Below are positions 42,801 through 48,284 of a stretch of DNA of 64,000 nt, piece by piece. Numbering within the stretch: position 1 is the stretch's first letter; every line of letters begins with the position of its first letter. A program made the position numbers and the translations under genes. The notes beneath the pieces are model-generated. The model made no database searches. It had not been told where the DNA came from and saw nothing but the letters and a program-made list of their open reading frames with translations. Source of the DNA: Psoroptes ovis (Eukaryota; Arthropoda; Arachnida; Sarcoptiformes; Psoroptidae); contig PQWQ01000011.1 in assembly GCA_002943765.1 (NCBI GenBank), forward strand, positions 1,240,001-1,304,000, written 5' to 3'.

Positions 42801-43301
42801 GTAGCTTCAACGACATCATCGAACAACTGTGCAGTACGTTTAATTGGTGGTAAACAATCTCAAGATGACCCATTGTATGGTACATTGACTAATCATCAAC
42901 AACAAACAACATTTACTGGGCAAAAAAATCAATTGACTGAAATGTATTGTGATGGAATACAGCCGCAGCAACAACAACAACCTCCTCCTCCTCCTCCTCC
43001 GCTACCATTACCACCGATATCCACATCGATTGTTGGAAAAAAATTCCCATTCACATTGACCGAATCTAATCACGATCGACAACAACAAAATTTATGGCAT
43101 AATATTCCATTGAATACAAACGATTGTTTTAATCAACCCATAAATGCTGCTGCTGCTGCTTCAACATCAAAATCCACTCATCCTTATGAACTGCCATTTG
43201 TATTTAAATCAACAACATTATCATCAGCATCTTCAAATGTAAATGCAACTACAACGCCATCAACACTAGTAAATCATAATAATGAATCTACTGCTTTTTA
43301 A
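7514..43301 (+). CDS. Dscam-like: Dscam-family cell adhesion receptor (5' partial)
   Basis: This is a type I membrane receptor of the Dscam family, which in arthropods mediates homophilic neurite recognition. Exons: 7514-8158, 31192-31326, 31389-31484, 33946-35166, 38086-38568, 38673-38742, 38953-39074, 39141-39425, 39506-39901, 39981-40814, 40873-41182, 41234-43301. All junctions keep frame and together give about 2221 residues. Domain order, judged from characteristic motifs, is Ig2 to Ig9, FN1, FN2, two FN domains most like canonical FN5 and FN6, a membrane span near 42225-42290, then a tail of roughly 340 residues. Signal peptide and Ig1 must lie upstream, because the first visible exon starts in phase 1 after an acceptor. 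Each exon is present once, so I see no mutually exclusive arrays of the insect Dscam1 kind. Family assignment is secure; orthology to a particular Dscam paralogue is not. Confidence 0.88.
10091..10173 (+). repeat. Mariner-like inverted-repeat element, copy 9
   Basis: Left end AGATTGTCCTGAAAGTTTTG, right end GAACTTTTCGGACAACCTGA, TA borders. It lies inside the 23-kb Dscam-like intron. Confidence 0.72.
13141..13145. repeat. Target-site duplication, left copy
   Basis: TACAT directly precedes the left LTR and is repeated at 20311-20315 directly after the right LTR. A 4-bp reading (TACA) is equally possible because the next base is shared with the LTR. Confidence 0.8.
13146..13596 (-). repeat. 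3' LTR of the retroelement
   Basis: This 451-bp copy matches the LTR at 19861-20310 except for one extra T in a homopolymer (16 versus 15, near 13233-13248). In element orientation it is preceded immediately by a purine tract. Confidence 0.92.
13597..13606 (-). other. Polypurine tract of the retroelement
   Basis: In element orientation AGAGGGGAGA abuts the TGTAAT start of the 3' LTR, the usual position and composition for the plus-strand DNA primer. This supports the LTR boundary at 13596. Confidence 0.8.
13670..15244 (-). CDS. Envelope glycoprotein portion of the retroelement
   Basis: About 524 residues counted from the Met at 15244, which begins a hydrophobic leader directly after the integrase tail. 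The layout (leader, surface part with three cysteines, RRRKR cleavage site, FVGSILKG-type hydrophobic start, helical repeat region, cysteine-rich stem, membrane span, basic tail) is that of a class I viral fusion glycoprotein such as insect errantivirus Env. No stop separates it from Pol, so expression would need splicing to an internal start or processing of a fusion; the sequence does not decide which. The frame is intact. Its stem cysteine pattern is shared with the cellular gene at 45206-46972. Confidence 0.85.
   Translation of the reverse strand: MVLLTSLMLIHLANGKYEPSVADPIVWEKTDHTITKELVNTYYYIRLVNPCSILKRTDRRFECNARYDFWIMETINKNCDKINITYDDFMEENRRRKRFVGSILKGTKFLFENYDKVLHIGQTIVGFVTNWFERKKIKSLKETQRKQQEQIKVLMNSQKEILKEMVDKLDKMGEIQMNNRKTMEDLIDGLHYDLMVGSQMVTISQNLKKFFNELARGIIPIEFELLFPGIVTSEDKYEQWEFVGCDLSSHSDLILEFIQPQPYDELIVYESHPFTLYKQQEDKFCMYEYSGPRYMLYNLEKDCVKRLHLHPHHKKRSESFIINKPTSCQEDDEIEKLWVKKFCETKSKFNQEELQIHYNNKFIFVYCYKQLITIENITSECENKIYKIPQKKEFIAGSFHHRPSVRKTLGNHSFHLYENELIGKNLYSGIYNYSIQTKNIDQLLAEMNNLDEPEEDRFNKWLMLIPTGVCLLIIIAGVLIVILRRIKLTKKKRKILERSQEFIELENQARSQGSNSPEVDDTAV
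13670..17386 (-). CDS. Retroelement RT-RNase H-integrase-envelope open frame
   Basis: This open frame is 1238 codons. The RT remainder carries LPFGLKNAPMIFQR and the catalytic YIDD box (HNYIDDIIIFS), clearly Ty3/gypsy type. RNase H shows IYTDAS and the tether and connection motifs up to DYLSRHP. Integrase shows the zinc-binding H-H-C-C region (HHEFGHIG, CEVCNITKK), the catalytic D in HIDTIGG, the second D in IIADQYPA, and the E in NGIVERVNQ. The envelope follows in the same frame without a stop from about residue 715 (Met at 15244). It has a hydrophobic leader, three cysteines, a furin-type RRRKR site near 14953, a hydrophobic fusion-peptide-like start, a coiled-coil stretch, seven more ectodomain cysteines, a membrane span near 13800-13870 and a basic tail. 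Confidence 0.92.
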   Translation of the reverse strand: MMMDPNDRGKTGFVTKYDQYQWKRLPFGLKNAPMIFQRIIWSLIKRNNLHMYCHNYIDDIIIFSRTKKEHLTHLDNVMNVLLKENIKLKLSKCIFGMKSIIFLGHKISEHGIAPCKSNIEAIIKAEPPKNLKDLRGFLGKINYYHKFIPNRAEATYYLTELLKKNQKWEWTENQQKEFENLKNLLIKEPILKLFNPELEIKIYTDASLKGIGAVLKQIHPNEQEYPVAYFSKKLLPYQQRYSASELECLAILEAVEYWHYWLVGQNFTIVTDHKPLESLKKIKKPKTRLFNWALRLSSYQFNIVYRKGVDNQEADYLSRHPIHDLEEMAKAPMIMFTNLWEDTDKIMAIQKNYNPKQLNKCYGKNGIIYRKKKNFEQIFIPKEEAENELRRTHHEFGHIGSVHLYEHYSRRYYTPDIMKIIKKVVQNCEVCNITKKNSYRFGFMGQIGPAKLPFEIIHIDTIGGFQSFGSNKRFLHLAIDAFTRFIWIICSKTQTAKDMINLVKKIQSVTKPKLIIADQYPAIKGTEFKTYLKRNNIGIMFIPRDHPSSNGIVERVNQTICDRIRHKIYETSKGKRTLSWATHAAKAAEEYNKTIHSVTKYSPLFLLTGYDAEKILGPEEVVEARKIAFQNSNLMHEKNKKKYDETRKELPLEIIDEVYVSKGNALNRKKLDARFEGPFPVVDKEGNTMLKIQKKGKLEKVHISQVKPKFHPFNMVLLTSLMLIHLANGKYEPSVADPIVWEKTDHTITKELVNTYYYIRLVNPCSILKRTDRRFECNARYDFWIMETINKNCDKINITYDDFMEENRRRKRFVGSILKGTKFLFENYDKVLHIGQTIVGFVTNWFERKKIKSLKETQRKQQEQIKVLMNSQKEILKEMVDKLDKMGEIQMNNRKTMEDLIDGLHYDLMVGSQMVTISQNLKKFFNELARGIIPIEFELLFPGIVTSEDKYEQWEFVGCDLSSHSDLILEFIQPQPYDELIVYESHPFTLYKQQEDKFCMYEYSGPRYMLYNLEKDCVKRLHLHPHHKKRSESFIINKPTSCQEDDEIEKLWVKKFCETKSKFNQEELQIHYNNKFIFVYCYKQLITIENITSECENKIYKIPQKKEFIAGSFHHRPSVRKTLGNHSFHLYENELIGKNLYSGIYNYSIQTKNIDQLLAEMNNLDEPEEDRFNKWLMLIPTGVCLLIIIAGVLIVILRRIKLTKKKRKILERSQEFIELENQARSQGSNSPEVDDTAV
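17367..17440 (-). other. Frame break inside RT motif A region
   Basis: The two long open frames overlap by 20 bases at 17367-17386 and differ by +1. The break falls between the motif A aspartate (LDIS) and the downstream MDPND motif, not at the gag-pol border where programmed shifts occur. By family expectation the interval is about 22 bases too long, and the extra sequence is a CAT/ATG-rich run with inverted symmetry (about 17384-17412). I infer a mutational insertion or assembly error rather than programmed frameshifting. Confidence 0.7.
17367..19823 (-). CDS. Retroelement Gag-protease-partial RT open frame
   Basis: This 818-residue open frame starts at ATG 19823. Gag has an N-terminal helical part and then a region starting KPFSGKFLDFRKFFESL that resembles the Gag domain usual in BEL/Pao elements. 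Three cysteine-histidine knuckles follow near residues 365-420 (CYFCNNPTHKSIDC, CIRCLEKGHRMKNC, CQICKSGHHEILC), also in BEL/Pao style. The aspartic protease has its active site in LMIDSGANISF and a second conserved patch ALGRDAM. RT then begins (SPFCFPIVLVDKKD, RLCVDYRKLNAV) and reaches the motif A aspartate in TTLDIS. About 17 out-of-place residues and a stop follow. The RT completes in another frame, so this copy cannot make full-length Pol from one frame. Confidence 0.9.
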   Translation of the reverse strand: MSTSDVLMKNLQELEKEKPVIRRMITEVFNQINEKTIDAYDLVKKTLELAKRVADYRAKFKASADYGREHGLPFDSEKYELINTDYHQKLDKIYEVADKTKQDIKKINIFEMTIQDDATKAKNEPSKSNITNQQVQQETITMTTEAEPKTMPEKFILKEIEKIKPFSGKFLDFRKFFESLTSLLDLSCLPPQRKIDIIAEKLDGPSRQLINSMGDEDDYEKVKTILREKFYDPYEVVLNIAQQLRSLPKLTNNFDIMGMERILEDIKKTEKLMIKVNINPAYTYQFKRIIYQKLTYEIISKLGCVSETDLSIIIEVLEKEHKLARSRREDQNLFDDFLNCNPIVKTSPQRQNTRSTYCYFCNNPTHKSIDCYAKIPLKTKKNIIWEKNLCIRCLEKGHRMKNCNSKRICQICKSGHHEILCQTPQQDNPRWTNQSNVNRGNYRSITSPQRNMIEYPQQRSNTPRTKVKESYVCETMNTKSNDMKSHVQQNSDTNEQKEMKDTKPDDYEVQTMEDELIGLSNLESNMLHMMMAQTETTDMAKRKDLEEPVVVKAQVNGFEQELMIDSGANISFITPMYVKKLLLKEKPTNENIFTLGANVHIKGICTTTVKIENIEHEVKFYVVPHRKDIIALGRDAMRSFGISITPEDENKWKVKINIGQSKEKDVEDHDIRKLLKRYKDVFAKNKEDIGCIKNEMAQIHLSNEIPITCRPYPCTAMDQEIIDKEIDRLLKMDVIEPSNSPFCFPIVLVDKKDEGKKTRLCVDYRKLNAVTIVEHYPMPKISDIDERLINSTYFTTLDISQGCHDATMMILSCDDGSK
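19861..20310 (-). repeat. 5' LTR of the retroelement
   Basis: This 450-bp LTR starts TGTAATAG in element orientation and ends at CTTAT. It contains an AATAAA signal (plus-strand TTTATT near 19970) and is followed by only 37 bases before the gag ATG. A 77-residue open frame inside it is present in both LTRs but is probably chance. Confidence 0.92.
20311..20315. repeat. Target-site duplication, right copy
   Basis: This is the TACAT copy matching 13141-13145. Confidence 0.8.
24839..24870. repeat. GT dinucleotide microsatellite
   Basis: There are about sixteen uninterrupted GT units. Shorter TG runs occur at 12233-12249 and 25255-25270. Confidence 0.9.
28969..29047 (+). repeat. Mariner-like inverted-repeat element, copy 10
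   Basis: Left end AGGCTGTCCGGAAAGTTTTG, interior TATGAGCAACTCC, right end GAACTTTTCGGACAGCCTA. Confidence 0.72.
29766..29848. repeat. Mariner-like element, diverged foldback form, copy 11
   Basis: The left end AAGGTCGTCCGAAAAGTTTT and right end AAGAACTTTTCGGACATCG pair. The interior differs from the common form. Confidence 0.6.
30415..30492 (-). repeat. Mariner-like inverted-repeat element, copy 12 (reversed)
   Basis: AGACTGTCCGAAAAGTTCA at the left, interior GAGTTGTTCATGAAAATCGG, right end TTTCCAGACAATCTAA. Confidence 0.7.
31192..31484 (+). CDS. Dscam-like exons: second half of Ig2 and linker
   Basis: There are two exons, 31192-31326 and 31389-31484, separated by a 62-bp intron. The first encodes GKYTAYPTGELHVRDVD followed by a TYQC motif, which is the Dscam Ig2 C-terminal half and second Ig cysteine. 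It joins in phase 1 to the exon ending at 8158. The second exon encodes a His/Gln-rich linker ending in TFAQIILSG, plausibly the last Ig2 beta strand. The acceptor at 31388 has a weak pyrimidine tract, so the second exon is less certain than the first. Confidence 0.72.
32229..32306 (-). repeat. Mariner-like inverted-repeat element, copy 13 (reversed)
   Basis: AGGTTGTCCGAAAATTTCA at the left, interior GAGTTGCTTATGAAAATCGG, right end CTTTTCGGACAACTTA. Confidence 0.72.
32726..32803 (+). repeat. Mariner-like inverted-repeat element, copy 14
   Basis: AGGTTGTCCGTAAAGTTC at the left, interior GAGCAACTCTATTGATTAAG, right end GAACTTTTCGGACAGCTTAA. Confidence 0.72.
33946..35166 (+). CDS. Dscam-like exon: Ig3 and Ig4 with repeat insertions
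   Basis: This is a 1221-bp exon with phase-1 ends. Ig3 starts at FPPRIIHRLNEIDVDDGQ and has its first cysteine in IPCAAHS and its core Trp in YRWYW. Where the second Ig cysteine is expected the sequence reads GHYVAIVANTVG, so that cysteine is missing. Ig4 starts at SSLTVQIDP, with cysteines in LRCTVHG and MYQCFARN. Between the Ig4 sheets there is an insertion of about 100 residues rich in Ser, Asn and Gln, encoded by TCA, AAT and CAA repeats. The donor is GTCG|GTAAGT. Confidence 0.8.
35167..38085 (+). other. Dscam-like intron between Ig4 and Ig5
   Basis: This 2.9-kb intron starts at GTAAGT and ends at TTTAG. It is AT-rich with ATC repeats near 36910-36930. I see no exon and no mariner-like copy in it. 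Open frames at 36199-36522 and 37631-37888 have no recognisable domain and are probably chance. Confidence 0.7.
38086..39425 (+). CDS. Dscam-like exons: Ig5, Ig6 and Ig7
   Basis: There are four exons: 38086-38568, 38673-38742, 38953-39074 and 39141-39425. Ig5 runs from SPSIIEHFNELTIQSGES to the YRCTAKN cysteine. Ig6 starts at KVHTPNLTVLSGSDVNINC, is split by two small introns, and ends with GTYECEILF. Ig7 starts at GPRIDNFTFAQNLEEGM and includes IRIHWLKDG and YTCIASN. Ig7 is the domain encoded by the hypervariable exon 9 cluster in insect Dscam1; here it is encoded by one exon with no tandem alternatives nearby. Confidence 0.82.
39506..43301 (+). CDS. Dscam-like exons: Ig8, Ig9, four FN3, membrane span and tail
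   Basis: There are four exons: 39506-39901 (Ig8), 39981-40814 (Ig9 and FN1), 40873-41182 (FN2) and 41234-43301 (rest). FN1 carries PFDGNSPINEYMIAYR and FN2 carries ITGYYIGYR, both matching the canonical first two FN domains. The third FN domain (EEPITGFVISYK) looks like canonical FN5. The last (SRWKRLGCSIEKFDI and GSWYELLIKATTEAG) looks like canonical FN6, which directly precedes the membrane. The span is YIVPVSCTLVILFLVFIVV. The tail has a polyproline run at about 42978-43015 and ends STAF, which fits a class I PDZ ligand pattern. AATAAA signals occur at 43411 and 43421. The acceptor at 39980 follows an A-rich run and is weak. Confidence 0.85.
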
Positions 43302-43455
43302 TTTTATTATTATAAAAATGCCGTTACTAATCTGATTATAAAAAGAATTTTTTTTCGTTTTTTAAATTTTTTTTTCGATTTGTGATATTTTTAAATTGAT
43401 TTTGGCTTAAAATAAATATGAATAAATCCATGAATATTTCATAATTTAAAATTAA

Positions 43456-44981
43456 ATGTCTATCCTATTCATTTTTCTATGCTCTTTGATCATCGATTCA
43501 TCGATGGAATCCTATTTTTATGGTCCAATTATAAATTTAGATAAATCAATAGAACAATCGATGATAGCAAAACGTTTTTGTTCTAGAAAACAATATGATG
43601 CAATTTATTTTGATGGAAAATTTATGAAAGCGATCGAATCAAAACAAATATCACGTAAAGAAAGTTGGCTATGGGATATTGGTGATCGTGAAATAATTAT
43701 GTTGATATATAAATTTCAAAAAAATATGATCACCGGACAATACTATTGGCGATTAGAAAATACATTTGATGCTGTTTATAGTAGACGAGCAAAAGAATGG
43801 AAAAATTTTATGATAATCGGTGGAATTTATTTGAAACATAAAAATGTTTTAATTGAAATATTTCGATATAATCGATTTGATTTAAAGCTAGACCCGGCCA
43901 AAATGAATGGAAAAATATTTCGTTATGTTGTTTATTTCAATATAAATGAAAATTTCACCAGTGAATACGATTCAATAGGAAAAAATCAAATAGAAAAATT
44001 TCTGTTAAATACAAATGAAAAAATTCCATATTTATATGGATTAAGCGTACAAGGTGAATTATCAAATGAAAATAATACGAAAGATGATCAATGGTTTTTT
44101 CCCAAAGAAATTGTCAAATATATGATTGGAATCGAAAAAACATACGATTCATATGAAGTTGCCGGGCAAAATTATGCATTCGTTTCAATTAATGAATTTG
44201 AAATTTATTATTTTTTCGTTAGAATTCTGGATCGAATAACAAATAAACTCTATTGGAGAGCATAGTATGAGATGATATGTTTAAAAAATACATGAAAAAT
44301 TTTTACAAATTATATAATTTTTTTCAGTGGTTATAAATATGAAGAAAAACTAGGTAAATGGGACCCTGGCTTTGAAATGGATGGGAAAAAATTTCAAATA
44401 ATCGGTAGTTTCGAATATGATTATCAAACATTTATCTTTATTTATGATAATGAACATAATAATTCATTTGGTTTGGAAATTTTTTTCGTTATGCCATTGA
44501 ATATTTCAGTTAAACCGGTAAATTATTGAAAATCATTGATATTTTCAAGACAAAAAACTTTATAAAATTCATTTCATTCAAGATTTATCTGCAGCAAATT
44601 GTTTGTGATTCAAAACAATTTTATAATTTTGAATGGAAAAAAACACAAAATCGTATCATAATAACACTACTTACCATATTGATTCCAACGATGACAATAT
44701 ATTCAATATATTATTGTAATCGTTTTCAACCATTTTTACGTCATGGATTTTTATTGTCCACATTATTGGGAAGAAAAGGATTGGAAGATTTGAATGTGAT
44801 ACGTTTGAACAATGATAAAGATGATGATAATGATGATGATATGATTAAAAATGTACCAAGTCGATATATTTTAAAACATAAACAATCAAAATATTTAAAT
44901 ATTCGTGAAAAAATTGAAGATGAAAAAGCATTGTATTTAGAAATTAAACGTTTAGGTCGAAAAATTATTTATGAAAAATGA
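43456..44981 (+). CDS. Unrecognised type I membrane protein
   Basis: There are three exons, 43456-44264, 44328-44517 and 44583-44981, with phases 2 and 0 matching at the junctions and giving 465 residues. The start is the ATG at 43456, only 154 bases after the Dscam-like stop. It begins with a hydrophobic leader (ILFIFLCSLIID). A long extracellular part follows with loosely repeated aromatic-rich segments such as YDAIYFDGKFMKAIES and GQYYWRLENTFDAVYS. A membrane span lies near residues 358-378 (IIITLLTILIPTMTIYSIYY), and an ~85-residue acidic then basic tail ends at IIYEK. I do not recognise the family. The aromatic pattern faintly recalls beta-propeller repeats but the match is too weak to assign. 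It lies on the same strand just upstream of the envelope-like gene. Confidence 0.75.
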
Positions 44982-45205
44982 TCATCATCATTTTCTTCTT
45001 CATTTGAATCTCAAATTTCAAAGTCATCATATGGTTTTCACTTTGTGTTTGTAAGTGTGTGTGTGCATAGTTATTCACAATAAACGAATGGTAATTTTTG
45101 ATCATTTTTCTGTTGTTTTCCGATTTCATTGATTTGTTATGTTTGTTGTTTGAAAATTGTTTGATTGATTCATGTTGAAATATCAAATTTAAAAAATAAA
45201 AAAAC
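44982..45205. promoter_or_regulatory. Spacer upstream of the envelope-like gene
   Basis: This 224-base spacer should hold the 3' end of the membrane-protein gene and the promoter of the envelope-like gene. It has a short TG run near 45055-45065 and an A-rich run before the ATG. I see no LTR remnant and no clear TATA box. Confidence 0.4.
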
Positions 45206-46972
45206 ATGTTTAAACTACTTCTTTTAATAAGTTTTTCATTTTCGCCTTTAGTAAAGGCAAATGTTGATCACAGTCAAAATCATCGATCACAAATGACAAT
45301 GACTCAAATCATCTCGAAATTGCCATCACCAATGCTATGGCATACAACAAAATTTGATCTAGGCGAACAAATTATTCATCATACAATAAATTTCACCATT
45401 CAATCACCTTGTAAAGAATTTGTCGAATTATTATTGTTAAGATTTAAAAATTTATCTTTGAACACTGACGGTGATGATGATTTCAATCAAACACGAATCA
45501 CTGTTAAACATTATGAAATAATTTGTGAAAATATTTACAATCAATTAATTGTTGATCAAATTAATTCAAATTGTCCAATTCAAAATGATGATAATCACTC
45601 TAAACGTTCAACACAGAATATTGCATCAATTTTTTCTACATTAGGTTTTTTTACACATGAATTTATGCATCAATTCGATACTAGTAAACGTTTGGATGAA
45701 TTACAATTAAATAATCAAGATCTATGGAATGATTTCAAAAAATCAAGAAAAATATCAAATGATATACATTCAGAATTATTGAAACAGATAATAAGCTTGA
45801 TGAATATATCAAATAATTTATCATATCAAATACATAAACACAATTTGTTGCAGCAAACATCATCGACAATATTCAATAATATCATTGCAAAATTATATCA
45901 AATCGATATGAATTTAAAAAATTTCTTTGATACATTAAAACAAAATAAAATATCTGAAAATTTTGATTATTTATTTCCCAATTTAACGCTATGCAATTTG
46001 AATCGCGATTGTCCACGAAAATATTGGATCGGTCATGGTTGTACACGAATAAATCAAACAGAAAATTATGATCATTATCATAATATGATATTAAAATTAT
46101 CAACAATTGTACTGAGTTCATCGTATAAAATTATTGAAATCGATCCATTCATCGTCACTAAATCATTGAATCGAACATTTTATTGTTTTTACAATTATAG
46201 TATTGATAATAAAAAATTATTTTTCTATAATTTCAATGATAATTGTATTAAAGATAAGATTATTGATCGAAAATTATTTGTCGAAAATCCAATAATATTC
46301 AATGAAAATGATATTGAACGCATTCAATGTATCAATAATGAAAAATTTTTTGAAAAATATTGGCAAAAATCATATTGTAAGAATATTAATGAAATCAATC
46401 CGAAAGAAATTATTCAAATAAAAAATGATAATCATTATAATTATATTTATTGTTTTAATTTCAATTTAACAATTATATTCAATGATATTAATAATGAAAG
46501 CATATCTTTAAAATGTGAAAATTCTATCTATCAATTGAAAATTGATCAATCCTTTATTATTGAAAATATATCAACCCATTACCACCATCATCATCATCAT
46601 CACATTGATTATAAACATCAAGATGTTAAATTGAACCTGATCGAATTGAACAAAAATAATACAGCAACAATATTGAAAAATGATGCCAATAATATTGAAT
46701 TTATTCGTGAACAATATAATAAAACAAACGAAAAAAATCAACATAATTCGATTGAAATTAAAAATTCAATCAAAAAAGAAAATGACCTTATACAAGATAT
46801 CGAATATAAACCCAAAAATCAATCAATCAATCTTCTAAGCTCAAGAATCATTTCGACATTATTTTTCATTCTTTTGCTTTCAATTTGGATTGCAACAATT
46901 TTATTATGTTGTTATTGTCCATGTCTCAATTTCTGTTGCTGTCGTCATAGTCAAAGATCACATAATCGATGA
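45206..46972 (+). CDS. Stand-alone envelope-like glycoprotein, candidate captured env gene
   Basis: This is an intronless 588-residue type I membrane protein. It has a signal peptide at residues 1-19, many N-glycosylation sites, a basic pair at 133-134 (HSKRS) followed by a hydrophobic stretch (IASIFSTLGFF), then helical sequence. A cysteine-rich stem, a membrane span at about 548-567 and a short cysteine-rich tail follow. It aligns with the retroelement envelope at 13670-15244. Three cysteines lie before the basic site and seven after it, in the same order, with local matches (KNFFDTL / KKFFNEL, YLFPNL / LLFPGI, EKYWQKSYC / EKLWVKKFC, CENSIY / CENKIY). It has one extra cysteine pair (263 and 269). 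The cleavage site lacks the RRRKR form. A His tract at about 459-466 comes from CAT repeats. No LTR, gag or pol lies beside it. Function unknown; domestication is inferred. Confidence 0.8.
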   Translation: MFKLLLLISFSFSPLVKANVDHSQNHRSQMTMTQIISKLPSPMLWHTTKFDLGEQIIHHTINFTIQSPCKEFVELLLLRFKNLSLNTDGDDDFNQTRITVKHYEIICENIYNQLIVDQINSNCPIQNDDNHSKRSTQNIASIFSTLGFFTHEFMHQFDTSKRLDELQLNNQDLWNDFKKSRKISNDIHSELLKQIISLMNISNNLSYQIHKHNLLQQTSSTIFNNIIAKLYQIDMNLKNFFDTLKQNKISENFDYLFPNLTLCNLNRDCPRKYWIGHGCTRINQTENYDHYHNMILKLSTIVLSSSYKIIEIDPFIVTKSLNRTFYCFYNYSIDNKKLFFYNFNDNCIKDKIIDRKLFVENPIIFNENDIERIQCINNEKFFEKYWQKSYCKNINEINPKEIIQIKNDNHYNYIYCFNFNLTIIFNDINNESISLKCENSIYQLKIDQSFIIENISTHYHHHHHHHIDYKHQDVKLNLIELNKNNTATILKNDANNIEFIREQYNKTNEKNQHNSIEIKNSIKKENDLIQDIEYKPKNQSINLLSSRIISTLFFILLLSIWIATILLCCYCPCLNFCCCRHSQRSHNR

Positions 46973-47066
46973 CAAAATTTTTTCATCACCATTGTTTTTT
47001 TTTAAATCTGTAATTTAAATTGTTTAACATGAATTAAAAATATAAAATTTATTCATTCATAAATAA

Positions 47067-48284
47067 TTATTGTAATAGAGGCAAAACTTTTTCATGAAGT
47101 GTTTTAACCGATTGCAGCGTTTCTATGCATTTTTTTTCATTAATCGTTTCAAATGATTCTGCAGATTTACACATAAAATAACCAGATAATTCACAACAAG
47201 CTACATTTACATTGGCATTATCTTTTTGTCCCCATCTTGGTTCTAATAACCAAATAAATATTCTTATTATTCCATTAGGTGTACGTGTTATGAATAAATT
47301 ATGACATATTTGACCATCATCAATACAAAAATCAATTATGCGCATCGCATCTTTGATAATGATAGTAATCGATTCATCATTAAGATCAGTGATTTCAAAA
47401 ACTATAGCAGGAATAGGCCATTCTTGTAGCACATAATCATTAATTGGTAATGTTTCTACGGCTAAACGACTATCACAATAATATAAATGCCAATGTAAAT
47501 GATTGACAGATGCCATTGATCCCAATGAATTATATGCTAATCGTAAACTTGGAAAATCTGATAGTGAAATGATTGAAACTGCTAAAATCAGAGCTTCTTC
47601 TGTCATCACCTATAATTATTGGAAATTTTAGAAATATTTAGATCTCAAATAAATTATATTAACCTGAGGTAAACATCGTTCCAAATAAGGCACCAATAAT
47701 GATGAACAATATTCAATTGGACTTTTATTCACAAGCACTGTTGCTTCAAGATGTTTTTTCAATTCACTATTATATAATTTGATTCGAAATAAAATTTCAG
47801 CGGGCTTTACTTTGGTGAAATTGAATTTATCCGGATTGAATGGCATATCCAATGCAAGCATAGTATCAGGCGTACGACGCTTACCTGGACCTCTTCCTTC
47901 TAGTAATTTAACTACAAATTTATATTTATTTGGTGAAATTACTTTAGTTGGTAAGCATCCTGGTTCAGTAGAATAATCCATGAGACCAGCATTCATAGCT
48001 TTGTGCCATTGACGACGAAGTAATTGATCGAATGATGAATTTAATTCACATTGTATTGTTATATAATCATTTTCATTACATTCAAATATTGGAATGTTGG
48101 AATTTTCATTATTATTATTGTTGTTAAAGCTGTCATTATTATTATTATTATCTACAGTTGGCGATGATGATTCTTCTCCATTCAACATTGATATTAATTC
48201 TTGTACTTCATTTATTGTAAAAGAAGTTGATTGTTTGTGTTGATTACTGCTATTAAAATCAATATTATTGGTCTTAGATTCCAT
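47067..48284 (-). CDS. GDPGP1: GDP-D-glucose phosphorylase
   Basis: This cytosolic enzyme of the HIT-like superfamily cleaves GDP-D-glucose with phosphate to GDP and glucose 1-phosphate, thought to be a clearance step for mis-made GDP-glucose. Exons are 47664-48284 and 47067-47609 on the minus strand, separated by a 54-bp intron, giving 387 residues, close to the usual ~385. The first in-frame ATG (48284) was chosen. Family motifs seen are FDQLLRRQWHKAMNAGL, LLEGRGPGKRRTPD, FNPDKFNFTKVKPAEILF and LVNKSPIEYCSSLLVPYLERCLPQ. The catalytic histidine motif is SVNHLHWHLYY. An Asn-rich tract near the N terminus reflects AAT repeats. It converges on the envelope-like gene with only 94 bases between the stops. 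Confidence 0.9.

Noticed and set aside
43456..44981. Hemopexin-like repeats in the unrecognised membrane protein
   Set aside because: The YDAIYF and YYWRLENTFDAV segments recall the pattern, but spacing and supporting residues do not fit well enough to assign.
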